From contig NC_035435.2 of assembly GCF_002127325.2 (NCBI RefSeq), forward strand, positions 120,585,127 to 120,649,126: 64,000 bases of DNA. The letters are read 5' to 3'. How positions within the stretch are numbered: the first letter of the stretch is position 1; the number at the start of each line of letters is the position of its first letter. This document shows positions 34,381-45,445 of this stretch, in pieces. The DNA is from Helianthus annuus. Its lineage: Eukaryota > Streptophyta > Magnoliopsida > Asterales > Asteraceae. The notes under the pieces were generated by a model. That model made no database searches. It was not told the origin of the DNA and worked only from the letters and a program-made list of their open reading frames with translations. Position numbers and translations under genes: made by a program.

Positions 34381-35367
34381 GTAAAGTATTCGTTGTAAAT
34401 TCAATGTGAGCTTTTCCTTGAAAGACTGATAGAGAAAGTGTAAAATATAATAGTTTTTATCGCGTGAAACATACGCGAGCAGGAGATTAAGAATAAGATA
34501 TAGGGGTCTGGGAATGGTGAGAGCCTTATTATATAAATGAGATTGCTATTGGCAACGGATGTAAACGCTAGAAGTGTCATCAGTAAGGGCCGACCCTGAG
34601 AATTCATGTACCATGTTTGAGCTTGAAAAAACGTGTCCCTAAGCCTTAACGAAATTGGGTATTGGGCTCACTTAATGTCTAAACCTAATGTCAATGGGCT
34701 AATAACTAATCTAAACCATAAGAACAGTTTTGTAAGTGAGTCAATATTGGTATTTATATGAGTATACCCTATTAATTTTTTTACATATACATATCAGGTT
34801 TTTTTTTAATAACACGCCCTTCGAAATATCAGGCCTTGGCCGGTAGTCCTTCCTGTCCACCCACCTCCAGAGCTACCTACCCCTAATCATCAGTCAAATT
34901 TTAAGTATGAATTTCTATTTAACAATGGGTTATAGTTTGAATTATTAAAATACCCTTTAACTCTTATTATAATAGTTTACTTAATAATTGTTCATGTAAA
35001 AACAAACTTGTTAATGGATATGAGTGGAGAAAGCAATTATCGAACTAATGGTCTAAATACATTCAAGATAAGTTAATCTCAATCATTAATGGGCACTTTA
35101 AATATACTTTAATACACTCAAATGTGTGTATTTATATTTATATGTGTGTGTGTCTAAACTTCGGATAATATAGAATTTACAGGAGACTAGGAGAGCCAAC
35201 CACTCATATGAGATACTTAAGAGTGATAAATACCTTTACTACTAGCATATCAATTTTTTCATAAAACTTTTCTCTTGTTACCTCATCTTTTTTTTTTCCA
35301 TTCCGTCGTCTCTATTTTTTAATCACTTAAATCCAACCTTTGGAAAAGTGGTTAATCTATCTACTAA
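34381..35367. other. AT-rich intergenic DNA, unassigned
   Basis: Nothing coding is recognised. A word pair, AGGGCCGACCCTGAGAATTC near 34587 and CAGGCCTTGGCCGGTAG near 34831, could be the ends of a small old element, but the inverted repeat is not convincing. The rest shows no structure that I can name. Confidence 0.3.
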
Positions 35368-36544
35368 TCTAATACTAATAAAAGAATACTTATAATGCCA
35401 CATGGCAATTTCTCATTTAACATCCTTCTAATTAATGCCACATGGCATTTTCATATTTAATTCATTAATAATAAATATATATAATAATTAATATTTAATC
35501 CAAATGTATGATAACTCATTAATAATATATAATAATTAATATCTATTTCTAATTTATAATTAAAAATATACATAAATGATCTAAAATTTTTAAAACCATG
35601 ATTTTAGTACTTCTAAAAATAAAATAGTTTAAATTACGAAAGAAAAAAAAAACAAAAAATTATTATCCTTATCTGAGATTATCTATAAAATCAATATATG
35701 AGTTTTTATAACATATAAATAAAAGCTAAAAAAGAGTAATTAACCAGAGGACTATCTCGCAACAAGACTAAATTTTATTGAACTCGATTTTAAAATGATA
35801 GACGGAGAGAACTTAAGGTTTTGAAGTTTTATAGATGAGATAATATTAAGATTTGTAGCTACATTGATATATGATGTGTTTTCAATTTAATAGAGCTAAG
35901 AAATATATTAATTTCATTTTATACCCATTTGTAACATAGTCAATTACATTTAATAATGAAAAGATTTTATTAATCGTATATAAACCTTTAACTTATTTCA
36001 TAACTTTACAAATACTATTTATTAATTAAATTCGCATAACAATTATTAAGAAAAATATCAAATCTAACTTATGTCATATCAATAAAATAGGCTTTTTACC
36101 GAGAAAGAGAAAAAGAACAACTTAAATAATGAATTTTGTAAGCAGAATTGAGGTCTTAGAGATTTAGTTTAAATAAAAGTTATATTTAAAAGATACACAA
36201 TGCTAAAAATTATTATTATTTATACATTGTTATATGTAACGTAATACATAATTTCATTCATATTAAAAATATATAAATTTGTTTATTACATGTTTTTCAG
36301 TATTCAACCTTTGTAATACACACCTATTATGGTACTTTCAGTATTACTAATTAAGATGGGCCAGTTGTTTTTGTGATAAATTCAAGTTACTTGTGTAAAC
36401 CATTATACTGTAATAGAAATTCGTTTATATAAAGTTTCGTTACTAATTAACATAGGTGGTTATTAATATAAAGTTTTTTAAAGATTATATAACTAAATCA
36501 TTTATATTGTAAAAACTCGTGTAATACGATGGTCTATAAACTAG
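35368..36544 (+). mobile_element. Non-autonomous Helitron, about 1.2 kb
   Basis: The 5' end TCTAATACTAATAAAAGAAT follows an A. The 3' end has a short hairpin, TCGTGTAATACGA, then CTATAAACTAG followed by T. This is the Helitron pattern: 5' TC, 3' hairpin, CTAG, insertion between A and T, no target-site duplication. Near the 5' end TAATGCCACATGGCA is repeated twice. No Rep/helicase coding sequence is present. Confidence 0.6.
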
Positions 36545-36739
36545 TATAAAATAAACTAACTTTTAGACAAGTGTCGTCATTGAAGTTATCATCAAATTTA
36601 TATTTATCTTATATTAACTAAATAAATAATAAATTAATATTAAATCTTATCATACTTTAATAAAATATTATCCTCAAATCTAAATTGTTAATTTAATATA
36701 TTTTTAAAACAAATATCTTTGTTTCCTACTTATCTTATA

Positions 36740-37663
36740 CTAGGTTATAACCCCGTGTAATACACGGGTCGAATAAATGTAATTTTATATACCAAATAAT
36801 AAAAAAAATATATCTTTAAAAATCTTGTTTATTACATGGGTTGAATAAATGTAATTTTATATACCAAATAATAAAACTATATATCTTTAAAAATCTCGTT
36901 TATTACATGGGTTGAATAAATGTAATTTTATATATTAAATAATAAAAAAAGTTATATGTTTAAGAACTTCGTGTATTATATGGGTTAAGTAAATTTAATT
37001 TTATATATTAAATAATGAAAAAAAATACATTTTTAAGAACCTCATGTATTGTATGGGTTGAACACATGTAATTTTATATACCAATCAATAAAATGGTATA
37101 TATTGTTATATCTTTATAAACCATGTGTATTATTAAACCTTTAGGCTAAACTGATAAAATAGCCCAAAACACAGGGACTAAAATGACATTTAACTCTTTA
37201 CATTATATTAATTTATATTTAGTGTACGTCTTTTGTTAATTTCAAGATAAATAATTTTGAGATCTAATAAATATTTCTTAAGACTATATTATCTCCTATA
37301 CGAATTTAATTAAATTTATGTTAAATTTTAGTTTATAATTATCTTTTAATTAATATTAATTATAATTAAGTAGGAGATAGAGATGAGAAAACTAAAAAAT
37401 AGATGACATTTTTTAAATTTATATTAAATTTATTTTATAATTATCTTTTAATTAATATTAATTATAATTAAGTAGGAAAGGGATGAGAAAACTAAAAAAT
37501 AGATGACGTTGTTTAAACTTATATTAGATTTTATTTTATAATTATCTTTTAATTAATATTAATTATAATTAAGTAAGAGATAGAGATGAGAAAACTAAAA
37601 AATAGATGATTCCAGTGAATGACATGTGTCCCTTTATTGGTTTCTTTTATTATATAGTTTAGA
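36740..37663 (-). mobile_element. Non-autonomous Helitron with subterminal tandem repeats
   Basis: On minus, the 5' end is TCTAAACTATATAATAAAAG and the 3' end is the hairpin CCCGTGTATTACACGGGG, then TTATAACCTAG and T. Between about 36755 and 37090 an approximately 70 to 100-bp unit with GAATAAATGTAATTTTATAT is repeated four times. 37320-37610 holds three copies of a block with GATGAGAAAACTAAAAAATA. No coding sequence. Confidence 0.65.
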
Positions 37664-37698
37664 TTTAGATTAAATATATAAATAATAAATTAATATTA

Positions 37699-37885
37699 GA
37701 GTTAATTACATAGTTAGTCCCTGTGGTTTGCAAACCACAGAGACTAACTATGTTAATACCCTAGAAGTTAATACCTCCAAACGTTATAAAATGAAAAGTT
37801 AATACCCTAGAAGGTGATTTTAAACAATTAGTACCTAAGTATGTTATTTTGTGCAAACCACAGGGACTAACTATGTAATTAACTC
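37699..37885. mobile_element. Mutator-type MITE with a 9-bp TSD
   Basis: Starts GAGTTAATTACATAGTTAGT and ends with the inverse, ACTAACTATGTAATTAACTC, 187 bp long. TTAATATTA is duplicated exactly on both sides (37690-37698 and 37886-37894). A 9-bp duplication is typical of Mutator-like elements. An inner inverted copy of CCACAGAGACTAACTATG lies at about 37732. Confidence 0.75.
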
Positions 37886-37899
37886 TTAATATTAAATGT

Positions 37900-38603
37900 T
37901 ATCCTAATTTATTAAAAATATAACTTTTTTATTATTTGGTATACAAACTTATATTTATTCAACAAGTGTAAAATGTGGGGTTTTGAAAAATATAACTTTT
38001 TTATTATTTACTATACAAAGTTACATTTATATAACCCATTTATTACACAGAGTTTTTTAAAGTATATAATTTTTTATAATTTGTTATGTAAAATTGTATT
38101 TATTCAACACGTGTAATAATACACGGGGTTTTTAAGGATATAATGTTTTTATTATTTGGTTGATTTTTTAACCCAACTACACGGGTTTTTTAAAGATACG
38201 ACGTTTCTAATATTTAATATACAAAATTACATTTATTTATTATGTGTAATACACATGGTTTTAAAGATATAACTCTCTTTTAGATCTATTCAACACGTGT
38301 AATATACGGGGTTTTTAAGGATGTAATTTTTTTTTTATTATTTGGTAGATTTATTCAACCCGATTATACACGGGTTTTTTAAAGATACGACGTTTTTAGT
38401 ATTTAGTATACAAAATTACATTTATTTAATCTGTGTAATACACATGGTTTTTAAAGATATAACTTTTTTTATTATTTGATATATAAAATTACATTTATTT
38501 AACCCGTACAATATACGGGGTTCATAAAAAATATAAGTTTTTATTATTTAATATATAAAATTACATTTATTCAACCCGTGTAATACACGGGGTTCTAACC
38601 TAG
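37900..38603 (+). mobile_element. Helitron 3' end with tandem subterminal repeats
   Basis: Seven or so diverged units of about 70 to 100 bp, each with a CCCGTGTAATACACGGGG-like hairpin and TTAAAGATATAACTTTTTTA, lead to a typical terminus: hairpin, TTCTAAC, CTAG at 38600-38603, T. This is the inverse of the array in the minus-strand Helitron at 36740-37663, so the two lie tail-out around the MITE. Its 5' end is not found. Confidence 0.6.
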
Positions 38604-38817
38604 TTGATTATATAAAAGGGTTATTTATGAAAAGTGGTTAATTGATTATATAAAAGGGTTATTTAAAAAATAAGGGTGTAAGGGGTGCATGTCTAATGAG
38701 ATTAGGCAAACTTTCCCTCTACCCAATCATATTGTGTCATGTCATTTCCTTCTTATTCTTCCCTCTTGTCCAAAAAACATAAGAGGTGCATACCTAAAAT
38801 GATATTAGGCAAACTAA
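38604..38817. other. Short AT-rich spacer
   Basis: AATTGATTATATAAAAGGGTT-like sequence is repeated twice near 38605-38660, and AGGTGCAT-ATTAGGCAAACT occurs at about 38692 and 38786. No coding sequence. Confidence 0.4.
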
Positions 38818-39690
38818 TTAAAAAAAAGAACAAAACATGGGATTGGTTGAGAGGCACCCGTCATGTTTAGAAGCCTTAGAGGGTAGAAGGATCCTGCCAA
38901 AACGTTCACCAATCGATTTGAAAATACTCCTATCCCAAAGGACCGACGGGACACCTCGGATGATTAGCCACACCACCCTACAGTACTCCAAACAACGCTC
39001 GTCTCTAATCTGCATATTAGATGCCCAACTGGCCTAAAAAAGCTTTTGGTGATCAAGAAACTCCATGGCAGTCGCATTGTCCTGGAAGCAAAGCATCACC
39101 TTCATGCCCCCAAGGTAAAATACCCTAGCCCCCAACATATTCTCGACCGACAAAAACTCCTCCAACCTGTTTAAAATATCCCAAGATAAAACTTCACCAA
39201 TCAACGTCTTGCTCGCCCATGCTTTAGCTGCATCCGTGGTAATCGGGTTGACGAACACTGTTTTTATCCTTGCCACCGTGGTAAGATCGCCTCTCACCGT
39301 GTTACAGAAAGTCTGACCCACATCATTGTTCAGGCGATTAAAAGCGTTGTGCGCATCCTTGAGATCTTCCTTACCAGAACTGGAGACACCTCCCTTTTCA
39401 GCAACACAAACAAAAGATCCCTTTTTGAACTTCTGGACAACAGAGCCATCGCGGTTAAATCTTGCAATGTTAACCCTAAGCTTTGCACCATCAATGGATA
39501 CCTCATTCAATACCTCTAGCCACTCCTCCCCATTCGTGACCCTTTTTAGCCGTATGAACCAAAAATAATTCCCGGCTCCATCTTTTTTCTTTGGGACAAA
39601 AGCGTCCCCTAAGTTTTCAAGGAAATCAAAAGCCTTCCAAAGCTTTTACTCGCACACCCTTCTGGAAGATTTTCCTGACTGTGAGCAATT
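38818..39690 (-). pseudogene. LINE (L1-type) ORF1 fragment: RRM plus DUF4283-like part, unit A
   Basis: Plant L1 ORF1 proteins bind RNA and commonly pair an RRM-like domain with a DUF4283 region. On minus, about 39690-39480 reads as the RRM end (NLPEGCASK, DAFVPKKKDGAGNYFWFIRL, then VSIDGAKLRVNIARFNRDGS). 39334-38818 reads as the later domain (WASKTLIGEVLSWDILNRLEE, FYLGGMKVMLCFQDNATAM, VVWLIIRGVPSVLWDRSIF). Frame breaks occur near 39025 and 39600. The Helitron 5' end at 39700 cuts it off upstream, and no ORF2 is present. Parts of the same fragment recur at the start of units B and C. Confidence 0.65.
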
Positions 39691-40076
39691 CCGTATCTAT
39701 CTATACTTTCTATAAAAGAAGAAACTTCAATTACATAAGAAAAGCTGATGTGTTAGCTGGAGAGGCTGTCCAACAAGGCTTTTCTTATGTCATTTTTACA
39801 TCATAAAGCCTAATATATAAAGACTTTAAAATTCAAATGTGGCCCACATTCAAAACCACTGCCCTATCATCAAATTTCAAAGGTCTGACCCACATTCAAA
39901 AGGGCAAACCACTGCCCATCTCCAAAATTCAACCTATGTTGTGCCCTCAACAATCAAAACCACTGCCCATATTCAAAATCTTGGCTCCAGATTCAAAATT
40001 CAAAACATATACATATATATCCTCTGGGGATTTCAAATAGATCATTTCAAATTTCAAAATTCATACATAACATTTG

Positions 40077-40077
<1 letters not shown>

Positions 40078-40106
<29 letters not shown>
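40078..40106 (+). repeat. (CT)n microsatellite
   Basis: About 15 CT units in unit A; the matching tracts in B (about 45178-45190) and C (about 55081-55095) are shorter. It lies ahead of CCCTAATTCCCAGTTAAG, which looks like a 5' untranslated region. Confidence 0.9.
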
Positions 40107-40110
<4 letters not shown>

Positions 40111-40556
40111 AAATTCAGCTGCTTCTTCCTCATATCGTAACCCTAATTCCCAGTTAAGAATATGAGTGATTTTATGTTGTTTAGGTATTTCTTTATCTTT
40201 TGCAACTGCATCACCACTGAGAAAGGTTTGTTCAGCAACTTTTGGACTCGTTCGACTCAAACCACCATTACTACCATCAACATCTCCACCGTCTTTCACA
40301 CCATCAGGAACAAGCGGTGGCAACGGCACATGAGACGAAGACCATGAATCTGATTGCCAATACATCTTCCTATTACCAGAAATCAAATTATTCAACCGAA
40401 ACCCTAATTCCCAAATCGATCCAATTCTATGGTGTTCTCCGGTAAATTCATCATCTCTGCTATATAATCTTTATTCAAGAGCATCAAATCTGTTGATTTT
40501 GCATTCTAATTGTGATTATTTGGATCTAATTTCAGGTTTTGTTAGTTTGAATCTCA

Positions 40557-40651
40557 ATGTATCGTACGAAGCAGACCGCTCTTAACTCCACTGGTGGAAA
40601 AGCACCGAGGAAGAAGCCTTACCGTTATCGTCCTGTAACCGTCGCTCTCCG
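40557..40651 (+). pseudogene. Histone H3 (H3.3-like) N-terminal gene fragment, unit A
   Basis: The frame from the ATG at 40557 reads MYRTKQTALNSTGGKAPRK, clearly the histone H3 tail, then KPYRYRP and VALR before a GTGAGT donor. Compared with plant H3, residues 19 to 36 (18 residues, 54 bases) are missing in frame, and A1Y, R8L, K9N, H39Y and G44V are changed. Tyr41 fits H3.3 rather than H3.1. Upstream, CTAATTTCAG just before the leader, about 20 bp ahead of the ATG, suggests that a 5'-UTR intron was captured too. After the donor the sequence is no longer H3, so the histone fold is absent. Confidence 0.8.
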
Positions 40652-41101
40652 GTGAGTATATTACTTTTCCGTTTTGAATAGTAAAAAAGGCAGGTTCTTT
40701 TTAGCGCTTTTGGTTGCTTGGCTTTTGGTTACAATCTGAACTCATCTTCTGTTTCAGAGGATGATTTCGCATTCACTGTTGTATGATATTAAACAAGAAT
40801 CCATGAATGATTCCCAGCAGCTAAGAAACAAGATTTAGAGGACAAGATGATCAGGTTATCATCTATGTTGAAAGAAGTAAGTTTCCCGTTTTATATGTAC
40901 ATGTTTCGTCTGATTAATGTTGCTCCGGTTCAATTCTTATGTGAGGAATCTGAAATAGAGACCACTCGACTCAGATTATACAAAGTAATAAAACCCTCAG
41001 TCACAACTATAATCATTTTTTGATGAGTTGCCGGTATCGATTTTTCTTATAAAGTTGATGAGTTGCCAGTACTGGAATTGAATAGGATGTGATTAACAAC
41101 T

Positions 41102-41527
41102 ATGAAGCTTGAAGATAATCTGAATGAAAGTTACAGTTTATCAAAAGCCGAAAAGATGAGGAACTCCCATGATGATGATGTTAACGTCAAGAATGTTATT
41201 CGTCTCAGAAGAGTGTCTTCGCTCAATGAATCTGCTACACAATGTTTTGATTTCGGTATAAGTAAAGAGGCCACTATGCGCGCTACAAGAAGCTTGAAGT
41301 TAACATACGTAAATGCGAATCTTTTAATGAATTATCTAAATCAAGGATCTCGTGACACTTATTTCGCTAGAAGTTTTAGCCGGAATGAAAGAAATACAGT
41401 TTCTTTATATCTACATAATGATCAGATTTCGCAGGAAATTATGCAAGAAAACTCTGTTTTAGTTACCGAGTATCATACACCAGATGAAAAAGTTAAAATC
41501 TTACAAGGTAACTTAGTGCATATTTAA
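41102..41527 (+). pseudogene. TRM/DUF3741-like gene fragment, unit A (5' truncated)
   Basis: The frame MKLEDNLNESYSLSKAEKMR to the stop at 41525 is about 92 percent identical by eye to the C-terminal half of the 272-residue frame at 50681-51499. Unit A lacks the upstream half, which is where the recognisable motif lies. No domain is recognised in this half alone. Low constraint: many substitutions relative to B change amino acids. Confidence 0.5.
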
Positions 41528-42298
41528 ATAACCTTTGTTTGTTTATACCTGAGGACGACCAGATGTCTTGATTTTTAGTCACTTCACTATTTCTTTGTTG
41601 GTTCACCGGTTATCAAGGGTGCCTCAGATGATAAAAGAAATTGCAAAAATTGTGACAGGAGATGAGGATCTTTCATATTTTTGAAGAATCATATTGTTGG
41701 TCTTGATTCTCATTTCTCTCATAAACTGGTGACAGTTCAACCGGGTAATATTAAGACATACAAGTTGCTGATGATTATCTCACTCATTGACCTTAGAACT
41801 CCAGGTTTATAACTTCACCTATTTCTATGTTCCAACACATGTGGTTATTTAATTTTATTTGTAATTTGAAAATTGAAAATAATATTATCTTGATGTACTA
41901 TTTTGTAGGATAAGGTATAGAATTCAGGTCGAAATGGAGTCCATGCAATTAGCGAGTTTCCTTGAGAACAAGTTCCTGAAAATTTCTGGAGATTAAAGGA
42001 CTAATTGAGAATGGTAGATAAAGAGGGATGCAAATAGAACACAGGTGAAAGAAAGCAACACCGGGCTCTGAATCCAAACTAGAGAATGTAAGATCAACAT
42101 GTTTTTTTTTTTATTATTTTGATAAAATGAATCTAATAAAATAACAACTTGATACTTATTTTTTATTCTAATAGCCTAATTATGTATTTATGTATTTTGA
42201 TGTGCTTTTGGGATAATGATTCAGTTATTTCTCTAGGGCTTGCTATCATGGTTCTAAGTTTGAATATGTTATAATTTTTTAATTAGAAGTTTAGATAA

Positions 42299-42484
42299 TT
42301 GATATTTATCTGTTTTCACTCTTTACATCCTTATTGGTTTTTTAAAGGAAAAGGTATTAAAGTTATGGAAGCCCAACTAGACACTTATAGAGACAAACAT
42401 GGTGGAATTAAGAAAGAAGAAAGTGATGAATTTGGGGGTGATGGTGATTACCAGCCATCAGATCAAGTCAGCAACAAATCTTGA
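42299..42484 (+). pseudogene. Short conserved frame, possible terminal exon (unit A)
   Basis: The frame ends VMEAQLDTYRDKHGGIKKEE then SDEFGGDGDYQPSDQVSNKS and a stop; the part before it is T-rich and intron-like, with an AAAG splice acceptor possibility near 42348. The copy in B (52270-52455) differs at two residues. I do not recognise the family. Confidence 0.4.
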
Positions 42485-43184
42485 TCGTGTTAAATCAACT
42501 TCCTCGTGATGTAAAGGTTGCTTTCATGGCCCTCATTTTATTGATTTTTTTTTCAATTTCAATATGATTTTTATATATTCCCATATTGTTACAATTTCCA
42601 TATATGTTATTGCATCTTTGAATGAAAAAATATCCTAATCACAAATAACAATATCAACACCCCCACTCTCCACTCCTCTTCAAAGTTGGTTTTTTATCCA
42701 CCAAGTTATAGGAATAACTTCTTAAGATAAAGTTCTATTTAGAAAAAAGATTCCATGGCATACAGTATAATTAAGGTTTTTAATTCAGGATTTCATGTTA
42801 TATAATGTTTAAAATATAGGTTTTTAATTCAAGATTCCATTTTTGTTGCTTATTTTGGTTTCTCGATGATGGGTTTTTGTGTTGTAAAAGTACGCACCTC
42901 CCTTGTCAGAGGTGCCAAAATGGGCGTCCCATTTTAAAAGCCGCAACTTCCTATATTGAGGTCAGTTTAAGTTCTCATCTTTTCTTTAAGTTCTCATCTT
43001 TTCTTTACTGTGTGCTATAGGTGCCAAAATGGACATCCCAATTTAAGCGTTAGATGTGATTACACGATCTATATGCTAACACAATGGCATGATTTTATTT
43101 TTGATAACAAACAATCAGTTTAACATTAGATGTGACCACATCCCAGTCTAGAATGCACAAACCAACATTTGTTGTAAAACTATT

Positions 43185-43515
43185 AGAAAATAAAACAGTG
43201 TTTGAAACTACTGTTGGGTTAAAACAGTTTTTTGAAACCACTGTTGGGTCAACAGATGGACGAAAACAGATGTTTGAAACCACTGTTGGGTGGCATTTGG
43301 GTTAAAACAGATATTAGAAAAGAAAACAGTGTTTGATACCGCTGTTGGGTTAAAACATTGTTTTGAAACCACTGTTGAAACTACTGTTGAGTCGACAGAT
43401 GGATGAAAACAGATGTTTGAAACCACTGTTGGGTTAAAACAGTGTTTTGTAGCGAAACAGGGGTTGAAACTAGTGTTGGGTTAAAACGGTGGTTTGAAAC
43501 CACTGTTGGGTTGTT
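43185..43515 (+). repeat. Minisatellite of GAAACCACTGTTGGGT units, unit A
   Basis: About ten units of roughly 28 to 32 bp built from AAACAGTGTTTTGAAACC and ACTGTTGGGTT, some with an insert close to CAACAGATGGATGAAAACAG. On minus the unit reads as a Val/Ser/Asn/Phe-rich repeat, an artefact of translation. The same array is in B at 53095-53425. Confidence 0.9.
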
Positions 43516-44245
43516 ATAGAAATTTGTTTCGTCTTTCTGAATCTGATATAAGATATTTACTTACACATGTCAATTGTCATGTGATTTTGTTTTGGAAAGA
43601 GGATGAAGACTGTTTGTTTTGGTGGTTTCAAAATTGATCGGTGTACTGTGAGATTTCTTTAGTTTGTAGTTGTTTCTCTTTTAATTTGTTTTCTTGAAAT
43701 AACTAAAACTTGATCAATAGTGTTTGGCTTTAATTGTATTAGAAAATTTTAGTGACTTGGTTTCAGTCATTACTCTGTGATCCAAACCCAAACTCGCCAG
43801 CGAACTCAGAAGTAGCACCGTTAACAACAACAAGCTCCTCAATTGGTTAATCAATCATCGGCATCTTCATTGGCGAAGGTTAGAATTGCATTGAAGGTTA
43901 GAATTCAGTTTGGATTTGAAGCCAGGTGGAGTTAAACTATGGGAAATTGGTAAAGCTTATGATCGGTACAACCTTGCAGTTCAAATTGAAGCAACATTTA
44001 GGAATGTACATATTATTCATATTTACATTCCATGGTTGTTTTTAAGGTTGATTATGATTTTGCCGTAGCTTCTCTATTATCAAAAGTTTTTCATTACTCT
44101 TAAAACTATTGTATATAGGTTTTAAATCTTACATCGAGATACCTTAGTTCTCATTTTCTCTAAACCTCAACATTCGTCATTTAATAAAATGTGTTATGCA
44201 TGGTTTTCTAAGAAACGACCAGTGTTTGCACACGGGTTTTACCGC

Positions 44246-44737
44246 TAGTACTATATAATGAAAGAAACTAATGGGAGGACACATGTCATTCATTGAAGCC
44301 ATCTATTTTTATAGATAATTAATATCAATTAAATAATAATTCTAAAATTAAATTTAATATAAATTTAAACAATTCGTATAGGAGATAATATAATATTTTA
44401 AAATATTTTTCAGATTAAATGTAAATGATTTATTTATTTTATTAAACTAAAGTAGTTAACGGTAGAACCTATTTCAAAAATGCTTATAAGGGGTAAACAA
44501 AAATATTAATCAATGTTTATTGGTTCTATACTTTTATTTTCATGTTCAACTCTCAACTCAAATACGGTAATCATTATGTTTATGTGACATTTATAAGAAC
44601 CATCACCGCAATCATCCCATCAATCGTATATCTAGTATATCTGTTAGTTTTTTTTAAATATAAATTTTTACTATATTCATTCAACCCGTTTAATAAATGA
44701 GGTTTTTTTAAATATATAGCATTTTTATTTTTTACTA
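44246..44737 (+). mobile_element. Second Helitron remnant, truncated at the unit boundary
   Basis: TACTATATAATGAAAGAAAC then GACACATGTCATTCATTGAAG matches the 5' region of the minus-strand Helitron at 37663. The end near 44685 (CAACCCGTTTAATAAATGAG) matches the degenerate subterminal repeats. It starts directly at the 3' end of the preceding Helitron and stops where the LINE fragment of unit B begins. Confidence 0.5.
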
Positions 44738-45055
44738 TTAGATGCCAAACTGGCCCAAAAAAAGCTTTTGGTGATCAAGAAACTCCATGGCAGTCGCATT
44801 GTCCTGGAAGCAACGCATCACCTTCATGCCCCCAAGGTAAAATACCCTAGCCCCCAACATATTCTCGATCGACAAAAACTCCTCCAACCTGTTTAAAATA
44901 TCCCAAGATAAAACTTCACCGATCAACGTCTTGCTCGCCCATGCTATAGCTGCATCCGTGGTAATCGGGTTGACGAACACTGTTTTTATCCTTGCCACCG
45001 TGGTAAGATCGCCTCTCACCGTGTTACAGAAAGTCTGACCCTCATCGTTGTTCAC
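44738..45055 (-). pseudogene. LINE ORF1 fragment, unit B
   Basis: 105 open codons on minus, matching unit A (NPITTDAAIAWASKTLIGEV, RLEEFLSIENMLGARVFYLG) and ending at the unit boundary. The upstream RRM part was removed by the deletion at 45053. Not functional. Confidence 0.6.
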
Positions 45056-45445
45056 TGCCCATATTCAAAATCTTGGCTCCAGATTCAAAATTCAAAATTC
45101 AAAACATATACATATATATCCTCTCGGGATTTCAAACAGATGATTTCAAATTTCAAAATTCATACATAATATTTGCCTCTCTCTCTCTCAAATAAATTCA
45201 GCTGCTTCTTCCTCATACCGTAACCCTAATTCCCAGTTAAGAATATGAGTGAATTTATGTTGTTTAGGTATTTCTTTATCTTTTGCAACTGCATCACCAC
45301 TGAGAAAGGTTTGTTCAGCAACTTTCGGACTCCTTCGACTCAAACCACCATTACTACCATCAACATCTCCACCGTCTTTCACACCATCAGGAACAAGCGG
45401 TGGCAACGACACATGAGACGAAGACCATGAAGCTGACCGCCAATA

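Larger units (their letters stand above)
39700..44248 (+). mobile_element. Helitron-like segment carrying captured gene fragments (unit A)
   Basis: A possible 5' end TCTATACTTTCTATAAAAGA follows an A at 39699 inside the LINE fragment. A possible 3' end is ACACGGGTTTTACCGCTAG followed by T (44229-44248), with a weak hairpin. Between them lie fragments of at least two unrelated host genes with introns, which is typical of Helitron capture. No Rep/helicase is present. In B the same 3' end is at 54155-54158; the 5' end is lost in B and C. Confidence 0.5.
39017..44737 (+). repeat. Tandem unit A (5.7 kb)
   Basis: First of three tandem copies, starting at ATTAGATGCCCAACTGG and ending where the same sequence restarts at 44738. 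It contains the LINE ORF1 fragment, the Helitron-like segment with gene fragments, a minisatellite and a second Helitron remnant. It lacks the solo LTR of units B and C at about 40360, where GATTGCCAATACATCTTCC is uninterrupted, and keeps a 0.63-kb stretch (about 39333-39962) that B and C have lost. It lacks about 1.3 kb present in B (49800-51086). Confidence 0.85.

Noticed and set aside
40105..40395. Minus-strand 96-codon frame in the Helitron leader, also in B (45188-45469)
   Set aside because: It is open in A and B, shortened in C, and overlaps the likely H3.3 5' leader; no family is recognised and codon-level constraint is not evident.
43095..43426. Val/Ser/Asn-rich repeat frames on minus
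   Set aside because: They are translations of the minisatellite.
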